Assembly: GCF_007830175.1 (NCBI RefSeq)
Contig: NZ_VLKH01000004.1
Location: 408,399 to 472,398 of the forward strand
DNA from: Sedimentibacter saalensis
GTDB lineage: Bacteria; Bacillota; Clostridia; Tissierellales; Sedimentibacteraceae
DNA length: 64,000 nt
Direction: 5' to 3'
A program made the translations under genes and the position numbers. The stretch's first letter is position 1. Each line of letters begins with the position of its first letter. The notes beneath the pieces are model-generated. The model searched no databases and had not been told where the DNA came from. It worked only from the letters and a program-made list of their open reading frames with translations. Shown in pieces: positions 7,157 to 16,094 of the stretch.

Positions 7157-9175
7157 TTACAATTTAATATTGTATTGTTTCATTTTTCTCCACAATGTTG
7201 TCCTGCTTATTCCAAGAGCATCAGCTGCTTTTTGAATTGATAAGTCATTATTTTTAAGGGCACTGGTTATCTTTTCGGCTTCCCATTTGTTTAAATCATT
7301 ACCCTTGACTGATGTTGTTATACAAACTTGATCTTCTTCAATAGAATCTTCATTGTTGCTAATGCTGTAATCTTTGCTGATAAAGCTGCTTACAAGCTGT
7401 TCGAAATCATATCCATTGCCGTGATATTTCATCAAGACAGAGATTCTTTCAACAAAATTTTGAAGCTCTCTTATGTTTCCATACCATTTATATGAATTGA
7501 CCCTTTTCATAATGTGTTCAAACATGCTTAAAAATTTTGTTTTGTCACTTCCAAGGTACTTATCAAAGAAAAATCTTCCAAGAAGCATTACGTCACCGCC
7601 TCTTTCCCTTAATGGGGGCACCGTAAGATTCAGAACTCCAATTCTGTAATATAAATCTTCTCTGAATGACTTTGACTTCATTTCATCTATTAAATTCCTG
7701 TTAGTTGCTGTAATGACTCTTACATCAACAGGTGTTTTCACAACAGAACCAACTTTTCTTATTTCTTTTTCCTGAAGGACCCGAAGGAGCTGTGCCTGGA
7801 TTTCTATTGGTATTTCACCTATTTCATCAAGAAAAATTGTTCCCTTGTGAGCAAGTTCAAACAAACCTATTTTTCCGCCCTTAATTGCTCCGGTGAATGC
7901 TCCTTCCACATATCCGAACAGCTCAGATTCCAATAGATTAGAAGATAACGATGCGCAGTTTATTGCAACAAAAGGCCCGCTTTTTCTTGAACTTGAATTG
8001 TGAATGCTTTGAGCAAACAACTCTTTTCCTGTTCCAGTCTCACCTTGAATGAGGATTGTAGAATCCGAAGAAGCATAACTTTTAGCAATTGATATTGCAT
8101 TTTTTATTTCATCTGATTCACCCTTAATGTCTCTGAAGTGATACCTTGCCACAAGACCTTTTTCATGAAGGCTTCTTCTTATTTTGTTTTCATTTTCCTG
8201 AATGACCTTAACATCCTGGAATGTTGCCACAACGCCTTTTACTTTGTCATCAACTACTATGGGTATCCTGTTGGTGGATACAAGAGTTCCGTTAATGTCC
8301 ATAAGCTGGTTAAGCTGTTTTTCCTTGTTGCTTATTGTGTCAAACATACTCGTGTTGTGTATGATTTCATCTATGTTTTTACCTACTGCATAACCGGGAC
8401 TTGTTTTTACTATCTGTTCCGCAACAGGATTTATAACATCTACTTTTCCTTTTTCATCAACTGCAATAATAGCATCATGAGTGAAATTAAGAACCGCCTT
8501 GTACCTTTCAAGCTGAACCTTTAGTTCATTTTGTTTCTTTGATTCTTCTTTCTGCACCTGAAGTATCTGCTTTGCTGTTTCAATTGCACTTGTAATAGAA
8601 ACTTCAGAGTTTTCAATAGTTATATGCTTCAAGTTGTACATTTCGGAATATTTTTGAGTCATTACTCCTCCGATTCCCAAAACCGCACCGTCAGTCAATG
8701 ATTGTCGCACTATTCTTTCACAGTCCTTGTCTGTCTTGAAAGTATAATATTTTGCCTTTATATCCAGCATGCTGCAAAGACTTTTCACATCATCTGTCAT
8801 TTCTCCATAAGAAAAAAAGGCTATGATTCCATTTTCATATTTTGCTACTTCAATGGATTCTATGTAATCTGACAAAATACTGTTAATCGCAACCACCGAT
8901 ACATTTAACTTAGATTCAATTATGGCTGAAGCAGTGCCTTTTCTGCTTATTATTACCTTTGCACCCTGTTCAACTAAATTTCTTGCTATTCTCAATGCAT
9001 CATTAAGAGTATCTTCTTTTGAAATGGGAACAAACACATCAATTTCTTCATTCCGCTGTTCAATTATATTTCTCGTTTTCTGAGCAAGCTGAATGGTTGG
9101 AGCAATAAGAGATATTTCAGTTACTCTTTTGTTAAGCATGTTGATTGACTGTTCTATTTGTATCACTTGAAACAT
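7157..9175 (-). CDS. Sigma-54-dependent activator with PrpR-N sensor domain
   Basis: The 672-residue enhancer-binding protein starts with a PrpR-N domain (about 1-200), known as the ligand sensor of propionate-type regulators. A PAS domain (about 210-320) follows. The AAA+ core has GETGTGKE (Walker A), the sigma-54-contacting GAFTGA loop and LDEIGEIP. A Fis-type helix-turn-helix ending in [20 protein letters not shown] closes the protein. The GAFTGA loop shows it activates RpoN promoters. Both such promoters in the window are immediately downstream, so it is the probable regulator of the transporter, CoA-transferase and lyase genes. The ATG at 9175 has a purine-rich but very close Shine-Dalgarno; an internal ATG at residue 13 is possible. 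Confidence 0.92.
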   Translation of the reverse strand: MFQVIQIEQSINMLNKRVTEISLIAPTIQLAQKTRNIIEQRNEEIDVFVPISKEDTLNDALRIARNLVEQGAKVIISRKGTASAIIESKLNVSVVAINSILSDYIESIEVAKYENGIIAFFSYGEMTDDVKSLCSMLDIKAKYYTFKTDKDCERIVRQSLTDGAVLGIGGVMTQKYSEMYNLKHITIENSEVSITSAIETAKQILQVQKEESKKQNELKVQLERYKAVLNFTHDAIIAVDEKGKVDVINPVAEQIVKTSPGYAVGKNIDEIIHNTSMFDTISNKEKQLNQLMDINGTLVSTNRIPIVVDDKVKGVVATFQDVKVIQENENKIRRSLHEKGLVARYHFRDIKGESDEIKNAISIAKSYASSDSTILIQGETGTGKELFAQSIHNSSSRKSGPFVAINCASLSSNLLESELFGYVEGAFTGAIKGGKIGLFELAHKGTIFLDEIGEIPIEIQAQLLRVLQEKEIRKVGSVVKTPVDVRVITATNRNLIDEMKSKSFREDLYYRIGVLNLTVPPLRERGGDVMLLGRFFFDKYLGSDKTKFLSMFEHIMKRVNSYKWYGNIRELQNFVERISVLMKYHGNGYDFEQLVSSFISKDYSISNNEDSIEEDQVCITTSVKGNDLNKWEAEKITSALKNNDLSIQKAADALGISRTTLWRKMKQYNIKL

Positions 9176-9228
9176 CCTTTCACTTTAATATCATTTAATA
9201 ATGTTACATTTTAAATTATGATAACACA

Positions 9229-9263
9229 AAAACAAATAAAAATCTTTAAATTTTTATTTGTTT
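9229..9263 (-). terminator. Terminator after the hydrogenase-like gene
   Basis: A 14-bp AT-rich stem AAACAAATAAAAAT/ATTTTTATTTGTTT closes on a 7-nt loop and ends in U-rich sequence on the minus strand. A smaller hairpin TGCAGTA/TACTGCA overlaps the stop region at 9272-9288. Confidence 0.65.
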
Positions 9264-9280
9264 AATTAAAGTGCAGTATG

Positions 9281-10525
9281 TTACTGCATTTCACGTATGA
9301 ACATATTGTCTCTTTCAAGAAGCGACTCAATTGTGTCGTATCCTAACCTCTTCAAAAGTTCCATGACATATGGATTGTCTACGGGAGTTTTGTATTGTGC
9401 TTCACTTCCGTAGTCATTTACATGCTTTGTTCCCTGCTGGGAGTCTATGATTCTTTTAGGACCGCCAACACACCCTCCGACGCATCCCATTCCTTCAAGA
9501 AAGTTTTCAGAAATTTTTCCGTCCTTTATTTCGTTAAGAAGCTCCTTGCACTGGGCAATTCCATTGGCCTGTCTTGACCTTAGAGGAATGGTTCTGCTCG
9601 GGCGCAAATAATCCAGAGTGTCTTGAATTGCTTCGCTCACTCCGCCTGTCCTTGCATAAATTCTTCCTGTCTTTGAAGAATGGTCCCTTAAGTCTTCTTC
9701 CATCTTTTCAGGTTCTATGCCTGCAATTTCAAAGATTTCTGCAACTTCCTGAAATGTGAGTACAAAATCAACTGCATCTTCTATGTCCTTCTCCCTTGCT
9801 TCTGCCTTCTTTGCTACACATGGACCTATGAAGACTGTCTTAACCTGTGGATACAGCTTCTTAATGGATCTGCCGCAGGCAACCATTGGTGAAACTGAAG
9901 GAGGCAGATGAGGAACCATTTCATTGTATATTTTCTTTATCATTGCAATCCACATGGGACAGCAGCAACTGGTCAAAAGAAAATCTTCATCTGTCTTTAT
10001 GGATTTATCAAATTCAAGTGCTTCTTTCAACGTGAGAATGTCTGCAAAAAGTGCAACTTCAATCATTCCTGAAAAACCGATTTTTTTGAATGCGCTGCGC
10101 AATTTTCCCGGTGTTACTTCAGGTCCATACTGACTTGTGAAGGCGGGTGCAATCATGGCATATACAGGATGGACACCGTTGTTTATCATTTCAAAAAGCG
10201 GCAGCAGATCCTTTTTGTCTGTAAGGTTGTTCTTAATGCAGCTTTCTATGCACCTTGAGCACCCTATGCAATTATCTGTAACATATACATTGCCTTCTTC
10301 ATCTCTTTTCATTGCCTTAAAATCGCAGCCTTCATCACACTTTCTTTTTTCTTCATCACTGCAGCAGCAGTCACCAATTCTCACTACTGTTCCATGTTTG
10401 TCAGGATTTAAAAGACAGTCCAGGTGGTGAGGATCAAATTCCGTAAGCTTTTTAAGTTCTTCGTCTATTTTTTTATTTATAGCAGCCTTTAATAGATGAT
10501 CATAAAGGGAGTTGTAAGATTCCAT
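9281..10525 (-). CDS. [FeFe]-hydrogenase-like protein, divergent (sensory/HfsB-like group)
   Basis: The 414-residue protein has one clear ferredoxin motif, CIGCSRCIESC, preceded by an unusual cysteine cluster (CCC and C-x3-C). An H-cluster domain follows with L1 TSCCCPMW, L2 GPCVAKKAEA and L3 GCVGGCVGG. L3 departs from the ACPGGC form of catalytic hydrogenases, as in the non-canonical groups often linked to sensing or electron transfer. ATG 10525 is used because GGAGG precedes it; the earlier in-frame ATG lies upstream of that site. No NADH or extra iron-sulphur modules are present, so redox partners are probably separate ferredoxins. Hydrogen sensing versus turnover cannot be decided from sequence. 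Confidence 0.8.
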   Translation of the reverse strand: MESYNSLYDHLLKAAINKKIDEELKKLTEFDPHHLDCLLNPDKHGTVVRIGDCCCSDEEKRKCDEGCDFKAMKRDEEGNVYVTDNCIGCSRCIESCIKNNLTDKKDLLPLFEMINNGVHPVYAMIAPAFTSQYGPEVTPGKLRSAFKKIGFSGMIEVALFADILTLKEALEFDKSIKTDEDFLLTSCCCPMWIAMIKKIYNEMVPHLPPSVSPMVACGRSIKKLYPQVKTVFIGPCVAKKAEAREKDIEDAVDFVLTFQEVAEIFEIAGIEPEKMEEDLRDHSSKTGRIYARTGGVSEAIQDTLDYLRPSRTIPLRSRQANGIAQCKELLNEIKDGKISENFLEGMGCVGGCVGGPKRIIDSQQGTKHVNDYGSEAQYKTPVDNPYVMELLKRLGYDTIESLLERDNMFIREMQ

Positions 10526-10582
10526 AAGTTCCTCCATGTTTTTCTATTATTATGAACAAATAAAGACTAAAAATTACAGAAT

Positions 10583-10615
10583 TAAAAAAAATAAGCCTCA
10601 CAGATGTGAAGCTTT
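10583..10615 (-). terminator. Terminator after the GGDEF gene
   Basis: On the minus strand AAGCTTCACA pairs with TGTGAGGCTT (one bulge), followed by TTTTTTTT. It lies between the stop at 10647 and the start of the next gene at 10525. Confidence 0.8.
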
Positions 10616-10646
10616 GAAGTCTAAGTTATTATTGATTTTATACATT

Positions 10647-11786
10647 TCATTGATTATAAGATGCCCGTTTCATATCATCAACCCTGCGGCCATATAATCC
10701 CTTTAATTTTGCCTTATGTTCATACATGCGCCTGTCAGCACATTTAAACGTTTCATAAATGCTGTTGTCTTCTTCCTTGATGTAAAAGGCGCAGCCATAA
10801 GCAAGTTCAATTTTTATGTCGTGTATATTGTTAACTTCCAAAAGAAGCTTTTCAAGTTTTATAAGAGATTCTGTAATATCTTCTTCAGAAGCACCTTCAC
10901 AAAGAGCACAGAATTCATCTCCACCGATTCGATACGCCTTGCCGATTTTTTCAAAGCTTTCCTGCAGCACTGTGGCTGAAATGAGTATTGCCTTATCTCC
11001 TGCATGATGACCCTTGCTGTCGTTTATTTGTTTCAGGTCATTTAAATCAAGCACCACAACTGCAACAACGTTATCTTTATTGTCATAAATTTCCATTTCT
11101 CTTTCAAATGCTTTTCGGTTCATAATTCCGCTTATTACGTCATATTTAAACTGAAGTTCTCTAAGGAAAATATAGTATAGCAACAGAGATAATGCAACGC
11201 TTGGCCACACTATGTGAAAATCAATGAATTGAAGCTGCAGCGAAACACCCAGCACTGGCATAAAAAAGACATATTTTAAAAAGAGCATATCATCCCTATC
11301 ATACTTAGAATCATTTCTCAGTATGGAAATCATAAACAATATGTAGTAAAAAAAGCCTATAACTATGGGAATTGCAAATAAACTTCCTCTGTGATATGCT
11401 GCTGCCTGATCAAAGTAAAATATCCATCCTGTTTTGTAGGTTGCAATGCTTATGACAGAATTTAGAAGCAATGGAAATGAGTAAAAAATTTTGTTGTTAT
11501 TAATATCATTGTTGTATAAATACAAGAGTACAAAAGGAACTACTGGAGTAAGCAAAAATCCCACGACGTTTTCCAGCTTGTAAAGCCATATATGTTCAAC
11601 ATTTTGAAGGCTTTGCCCCCAAATATCCATTATTTCCAACGACAATATAATTATTGTTATAGTTGAAGCTAATATGTATATTTTTGTTTTGTAAACATCT
11701 ACTACTGCATTGCGTTTAGCAAGGTTAATTGTAAAAAACAACGCAGCAATACCAATGACATCAGAACTTATTGAACCAACATTCAA
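10647..11786 (-). CDS. Membrane diguanylate cyclase (multi-TM plus GGDEF)
   Basis: The N-terminal half (about residues 1-205) holds six or seven hydrophobic segments. A C-terminal GGDEF domain has an intact RIGGDEF and LNDLKQINDSKGHHAGD, so c-di-GMP synthesis is expected. A TTG start at 11786 is preferred because GGTGGAG precedes it by six bases, giving 379 residues; upstream in-frame codons lack a ribosome site. The membrane part is not a recognised 7TMR-DISM or MASE type that I can name. It is a single gene with its own terminator. Confidence 0.85.
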   Translation of the reverse strand: MNVGSISSDVIGIAALFFTINLAKRNAVVDVYKTKIYILASTITIIILSLEIMDIWGQSLQNVEHIWLYKLENVVGFLLTPVVPFVLLYLYNNDINNNKIFYSFPLLLNSVISIATYKTGWIFYFDQAAAYHRGSLFAIPIVIGFFYYILFMISILRNDSKYDRDDMLFLKYVFFMPVLGVSLQLQFIDFHIVWPSVALSLLLYYIFLRELQFKYDVISGIMNRKAFEREMEIYDNKDNVVAVVVLDLNDLKQINDSKGHHAGDKAILISATVLQESFEKIGKAYRIGGDEFCALCEGASEEDITESLIKLEKLLLEVNNIHDIKIELAYGCAFYIKEEDNSIYETFKCADRRMYEHKAKLKGLYGRRVDDMKRASYNQ

Positions 11787-11908
11787 ATTAACTCCACCCT
11801 TTATGGTAATCAACAAAACATAAATAATTTTTGCTGATAGTATTTTCTTATTTATTATACAATTTATTTTGCATAATTTCAATCATTTATGAAATTTAAT
11901 GGTAGAAT

Positions 11909-12637
11909 TCACTTGAATTCAGCCATATTTTTCCTGTATCTGGATGGCACGAACTGAAACTGTAAATTTATATTTTTTCTTTCCTTTATGGCAAGGTCAA
12001 TGAAATATTGCTTCCATAAACTTTGAATCCTTTTTTCGTCTTTTGAGTATTCAGGATTCTCAATAAATACATTTTCTTTGATTTCCCATACCCCATCAGA
12101 ATATAAAACAGCTTTTTTCCTTTTTTCGTCATGAATTATGAACTTTTCATACTTGTACCTGTCAGCAAAGTGATCAGTTATTAAAATTAAAATATCATTG
12201 TCAGGGGAAAATCTTGAATACAAAATTCCTCCTATGTCAGCAAATCTCAATATGCCAAGAACTCTATGCTCCTCTCTCGAAACTTTGATGTAAGCTTCAT
12301 TTATGGGAAGCACCTTTTCATGAGAGAAAAAATTCATTGTGTTTTTTCCATACTTAAAGGCAAAACTCAAGAATTCAAGTATTATATTTTCCTTATTTTC
12401 AAAATTTGAAAGAAAACAATAAAAAACATTTATGTAGGCTTCCCTTGAAATTTTATTGTTTATTGCGTTAGAAACAGTTTCTGCCTTCTCTTTATCTGTT
12501 TTTATGATTTTGTATTCATTTACAATTGATTGCTGGTAGCTTGAGGCATTATAAATTCCCGCTGCATTTTCCAACTTGTAATGGAAGTAAATGCACGTTA
12601 AAAGTCCTTCGAAAGTTCCGTCATATAAATAATCCAT
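11909..12637 (-). CDS. DUF4130 / TIGR03915-type DNA metabolism protein
   Basis: The 242-residue protein starts with the family signature YLYDGTFEGLLTCIY. It contains the central EHRVLGILRFADIGGILYS segment seen in the uncharacterised partner of TIGR03916 radical-SAM proteins. In other bacteria this domain is often fused to or next to a uracil-DNA-glycosylase-like domain, which is why the pair is linked to DNA modification or repair. No such glycosylase domain is visible here. ATG 12637 is favoured because GAGGTGG precedes it. It begins 7 bp after the radical-SAM stop, so the two are one operon behind the LexA box. Confidence 0.82.
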   Translation of the reverse strand: MDYLYDGTFEGLLTCIYFHYKLENAAGIYNASSYQQSIVNEYKIIKTDKEKAETVSNAINNKISREAYINVFYCFLSNFENKENIILEFLSFAFKYGKNTMNFFSHEKVLPINEAYIKVSREEHRVLGILRFADIGGILYSRFSPDNDILILITDHFADRYKYEKFIIHDEKRKKAVLYSDGVWEIKENVFIENPEYSKDEKRIQSLWKQYFIDLAIKERKNINLQFQFVPSRYRKNMAEFK

Positions 12638-12644
12638 AGCCACC

Positions 12645-13892
12645 TCATATAAACTCATAAATGCTTAATTGCTTTTGTATTTCCTTGAATCTTATTTCTT
12701 CTTTTATGGCATCCGGTTCAAACTGTGTATTGCCATAATATTTACCGTTTACAGTGATAAAGTATCTTGCTCTTTTTAAAACTGTCTTCATTCTTCGCAG
12801 GGTGTCGTAGGAAAGTTCTGCATTTTTTCTTTCCCTTATAATTCTCTGGGCGCTGGTCACTCCTAGGCCGGGAACCCTTAAAAGTTCTTCGTAGGATGCC
12901 TTGTTTATTTCAACAGGAAACCTATCAAGGTTTCTTAATGCATACATCATCTTAGGATCGAATTCAAGATCCAGGTTTGGTTCGATTTCCGTGAAGAGTT
13001 CCTCTGATTTGAAATAATAAAATCTCATGAGCCAGTCTGCCTGGTAAAGCCTGTGCTCTCTTAAAAGAGGAGGCATGGAGCTTACCGCAGGAAGATTTGG
13101 TGATGTAACAACTGGAATGTATGCTGAAAAAAACACTCTTTTCATGCTGAAACGATCATAAAGATTTTGAGACACATTTAAAATTGTTCTGTCACTGTCC
13201 GGAGTTGCTCCAATTATCATCTGTGTTGACTGTCCACCAGGCACAAAGCGGGGAGCGTTCACTGAATGCTTCTTGTCCTCTATATATCTTGCTGCTTCAT
13301 TTTTTATTAAATTCATTGGCTCAAGAATTTTTTCTATTTTTTTCTGGGGAGCAAGTATTTTAAGGCTTTCTCTTGTGGGAAGTTCAATATTCACACTCAT
13401 TCTGTCAGCCAGTGCCCCTGTTTTTTCAACAAGAAGAGGGCTTGCTCCCGGTATTACCTTAACATGTACATATCCCCAGAAATTGTATTTGTAACGCAGA
13501 AGGTACAATACCTTGTATATATTTTCCATTGTGTGGTCAGGACTTTTTTCAACTGCAGAGCTTAAAAACAATCCTTCTATATAGTTTCTTCTGTAAAACT
13601 GAATAGTGAGCTCTGCTACTTCTTCAGGTGTGAATGTGGCTCTTTTTATGTTGTTCGTCACCTTGTTCAGGCAATATTTGCAGTCATATATGCAATCATT
13701 GGTCAAGAGAATTTTCAAAAGAGAAATGCATCTTCCGTCTGAAGACCAGGCATGACAAATTCCTGCTGCAGAGGCATTGCCTATTCCGCCTGTAGTATTG
13801 TTTTTTCTTTCAACTCCGCTTGAAACACATGAAACATCATATTTAGCAGCATCTGATAAAATTTTCAGCTTTTCAAACAAACTTTCGTCCAT
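12645..13892 (-). CDS. Putative DNA modification/repair radical SAM protein (TIGR03916)
   Basis: The 415-residue protein has the radical-SAM cluster motif in NDCIYDCKYCLN (CxxxCxxC, near residue 69). Its C-terminus holds a helix-hairpin-helix element, RVPGLGVTSAQRIIRERK, of the kind that binds DNA without sequence preference. The family is annotated as a putative DNA modification/repair radical-SAM protein and always travels with the DUF4130 partner found downstream here. ATG 13892 follows GTGGTGAG. A sigma-A promoter with an overlapping LexA box lies directly upstream, which supports a DNA-damage role. The chemistry it performs is not known. Confidence 0.88.
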   Translation of the reverse strand: MDESLFEKLKILSDAAKYDVSCVSSGVERKNNTTGGIGNASAAGICHAWSSDGRCISLLKILLTNDCIYDCKYCLNKVTNNIKRATFTPEEVAELTIQFYRRNYIEGLFLSSAVEKSPDHTMENIYKVLYLLRYKYNFWGYVHVKVIPGASPLLVEKTGALADRMSVNIELPTRESLKILAPQKKIEKILEPMNLIKNEAARYIEDKKHSVNAPRFVPGGQSTQMIIGATPDSDRTILNVSQNLYDRFSMKRVFFSAYIPVVTSPNLPAVSSMPPLLREHRLYQADWLMRFYYFKSEELFTEIEPNLDLEFDPKMMYALRNLDRFPVEINKASYEELLRVPGLGVTSAQRIIRERKNAELSYDTLRRMKTVLKRARYFITVNGKYYGNTQFEPDAIKEEIRFKEIQKQLSIYEFI

Positions 13893-13916
13893 AGCTCACC
13901 ACTTCTTTTTTCTTAA

Positions 13917-13945
13917 ATAATATCACAGACAGTCATCATTGTCAA
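13917..13945 (-). promoter_or_regulatory. Sigma-A promoter of the radical-SAM/DUF4130 operon
   Basis: The minus strand has TTGACA (13945-13940), 17 nt, then TATTAT (13922-13917). The -35 box overlaps the LexA box, so repressor binding would block polymerase. Confidence 0.85.
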
Positions 13946-13956
13946 ACATATGTTCG
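13943..13956 (-). promoter_or_regulatory. LexA (SOS) box
   Basis: CGAACATATGTTTG on the minus strand matches the Gram-positive LexA/DinR consensus CGAACRNRYGTTYG at every position. It overlaps the -35 box by three bases, the usual place for repression. Confidence 0.88.
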
Positions 13957-13972
13957 TTTATATGGTATAATT

Positions 13973-14004
13973 AAAGCAGAATTTCTTAAGTGAAATTCTG
14001 CTTT
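13973..14004 (-). terminator. Terminator after the anti-sigma-like gene
   Basis: A 13-bp perfect stem AAAGCAGAATTTC/GAAATTCTGCTTT closes on a 6-nt loop, 4 bp after the stop at 14008. The U tract is short, but the stem is strong. Confidence 0.7.
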
Positions 14005-14007
14005 AGT

Positions 14008-15363
14008 TTACTTTATAGGAAGAGGAATTTTAATTGGTTCCTTTAGGAATATTTTAGGTGTAAGAGACCTCTGAAGAATTACTACTCCGCTTTCAGGATA
14101 TTCAACTGTTAAATATGTTTCCATTTCAGAATCCCTTCTGGAGCTTCCTTCCGATTTTATTTCGTATGATTTTCCTTCACTGTCTTTATAATTTGGAGCA
14201 AACACCCCAAAACATTCATCATCACTGACATTGGTTGAAAAGGTCAAATCTGCCTTTTCACCGCGCCTTGAAACTTTAGACAAGCGCATGCCTTCAATTT
14301 CTGGTGAAATAATTCCCTTTTCAAGGTCAACTGTTATAAACTCCTTGTCTTTTTCAAGAAGTCGAATTCCCTTTATTATTAGATTTTGTTCCTTAGGCTC
14401 TGCAAAATAATCAGATTGGATGTAAACATTCATGTGGCTGTTAGTTTCATCATATGTTGAAGTGATTCCGTTTCTTCCTGAATACATTTGAGTTCCTTCA
14501 CTTTCAACTGCCAGATCAAGTCCTTTTATCCATGCAGAATTTTCTTCGGAAAACTCAAATGACACTTCCGTTCCCGTAGGATAGACTTTCATTTCCTTAA
14601 GAGTTATTTTTTGACCCATGATTATGTGCTCTTGATTGAATTCATATTCTATGGGTTTAGCAAATTCATTGAATTCAATATTAAATGAAAAGTTTCCCAC
14701 GTCTTCCATCAACGGATACTTTTCATCCTCCAAAAACTGATTTTCAAATTCCTGGTATGTTTTCCTTTTGAGAGACACATTTATTTTAATTGAATGGGGA
14801 AGAAATCCTTCTGAAAAATTATACTGCTGCATGATTAGTCCCTTTGATTTATTTTCTTCCCATGAAATGTTTGATGATGAATATCCGAATCCTTCAATTT
14901 TTTTTCCTGAAGATCCGTTTTCCATACTCGTCAGGCTTATTCCTGCCCATTGTCCTTCTGTAAGTTCAAAATCATCAGGAAGTTTAAAGAAAAGCACCAG
15001 ATTTTTTTCATCTGCTATAACATAAGGAAGCATGAGTTTTTCACTGCCGTCATATGCTATGAGATTTGTTTGTTGTATATAATCATTTTCAATAGCGCTT
15101 TTTAAGCTACTGTCAAACTTCACATATTCTGCTATACTCCCTATGAGCGGTATTTCTGCAACAATTCCGGCAAATGCCGTGCTTGTGTTTACAAGCACAA
15201 TAAACATTGCTGCTGCTGCAACAGAAGATATGAAACTTACAAGTGCTCTTTTTTTCCTTTTTTCCTTAAGTATTCTCATTTCAAGCCTGCGTTCCACATG
15301 TGACAATTCTTCAGGATATTCAAATGACTCTTCTATTAAATTATTCATATTTTTATCTTCCAT
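14008..15363 (-). CDS. DUF4179-type membrane protein, putative anti-sigma factor
   Basis: This 451-residue protein has a short charged cytoplasmic N-terminus, a single hydrophobic segment (about residues 41-65) and a large extracytoplasmic beta-rich domain of the DUF4179/DUF5643 type. That layout, plus its place 12 bp after an ECF sigma gene, is the standard layout of a transmembrane anti-sigma factor. The N-terminal region lacks an obvious zinc-binding HxxxCxxC motif. ATG 15363 follows AAGGAG. The predicted role is to hold the ECF sigma inactive until an envelope signal releases it; this is inferred from context. Confidence 0.78.
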   Translation of the reverse strand: MEDKNMNNLIEESFEYPEELSHVERRLEMRILKEKRKKRALVSFISSVAAAAMFIVLVNTSTAFAGIVAEIPLIGSIAEYVKFDSSLKSAIENDYIQQTNLIAYDGSEKLMLPYVIADEKNLVLFFKLPDDFELTEGQWAGISLTSMENGSSGKKIEGFGYSSSNISWEENKSKGLIMQQYNFSEGFLPHSIKINVSLKRKTYQEFENQFLEDEKYPLMEDVGNFSFNIEFNEFAKPIEYEFNQEHIIMGQKITLKEMKVYPTGTEVSFEFSEENSAWIKGLDLAVESEGTQMYSGRNGITSTYDETNSHMNVYIQSDYFAEPKEQNLIIKGIRLLEKDKEFITVDLEKGIISPEIEGMRLSKVSRRGEKADLTFSTNVSDDECFGVFAPNYKDSEGKSYEIKSEGSSRRDSEMETYLTVEYPESGVVILQRSLTPKIFLKEPIKIPLPIK

Positions 15364-15375
15364 TTGTTCTCCTTC

Positions 15376-15852
15376 CTATTCATTGAATTCAAGCTTCAAT
15401 ATTCCCAGAGCCTTCCTTGCACGGCTTGATACAGTTCCTTCGGGAATCTCAAGAATTTCCGCTGTTTCAGAAATTGTATAACCCCCAAAGTAACGAAGAA
15501 CTATTACCTTGCGCAGGTTTTCCTCTAGTTTTTGCACTGCTATTTTTACAGGAAGATTAAGTTCACTGTCAAGATAGACTGCTTCCGGCATCACTTCCAC
15601 CAGAGTTTCTTGTTTTTCTTTTCTCAGAATTCTGTAGCATTCATTTATCAATATTCTTGTGAGCCATGTCTTTAAATACCTTTTTTCCTTAAGTTCCCTC
15701 AGGTGCTTGTAACCCAAATAAACTGCCTCATCAACGGCATCAAGGGATTTGTTTTCATCACAAAGATATCCGTAGGCAATGCGGTACATCACTGTCTTGT
15801 ATTCTGTTATAAAAGAGACATACTCTTTCTTGTCAACTGCATCTTTAAACAT
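15376..15852 (-). CDS. ECF-type RNA polymerase sigma factor
   Basis: This is a 158-residue sigma-70 family protein. Region 2 is visible around residues 15-80 (FITEYKTVMYRIAYGYL to RILINECYRILRKEK). Region 4 lies at the C-terminus with LRKVIVLRYFGGYTISETA and a GTVSSRARKAL recognition helix. ATG 15852 follows GAGGAG. It is the first gene of a two-gene unit with the putative anti-sigma. No obvious second copy of a self-recognised promoter could be identified. Confidence 0.9.
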   Translation of the reverse strand: MFKDAVDKKEYVSFITEYKTVMYRIAYGYLCDENKSLDAVDEAVYLGYKHLRELKEKRYLKTWLTRILINECYRILRKEKQETLVEVMPEAVYLDSELNLPVKIAVQKLEENLRKVIVLRYFGGYTISETAEILEIPEGTVSSRARKALGILKLEFNE

Positions 15853-15962
15853 GCTTAATCTCCTCTCTATACATTAGAGAATCTAAGAAAGTATTTTCAT
15901 TACGGAATTTAAAAATATTTTTATAAAAATAAAAGCCTTGTCTTCATGATGATGACAAACCT

Positions 15963-16055
15963 ATTTTCCAACAAATCGTAGGGGCGGGTCTTGTGCCCGC
16001 CCGTGTTTTTAATTCAATAATTTTGTAATTTCGATAGAACAGTATCCATCCTGCA
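15963..16055. repeat. Dispersed intergenic repeat, copy 1
   Basis: Contains a GGGCGGG/CCCGCCC hairpin in the frame GTAGGGGCGGGTCTTGTG, followed by AATTCAATAATTTTG. The same order of blocks occurs at 26006-26090. It lies in the intergenic space between the aldo/keto reductase 3' end and the ECF promoter. No coding content. Confidence 0.7.
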
Positions 16056-16094
16056 TCATTGAAATCCAATGTCATCATACTGAGGCCTCAGGCC

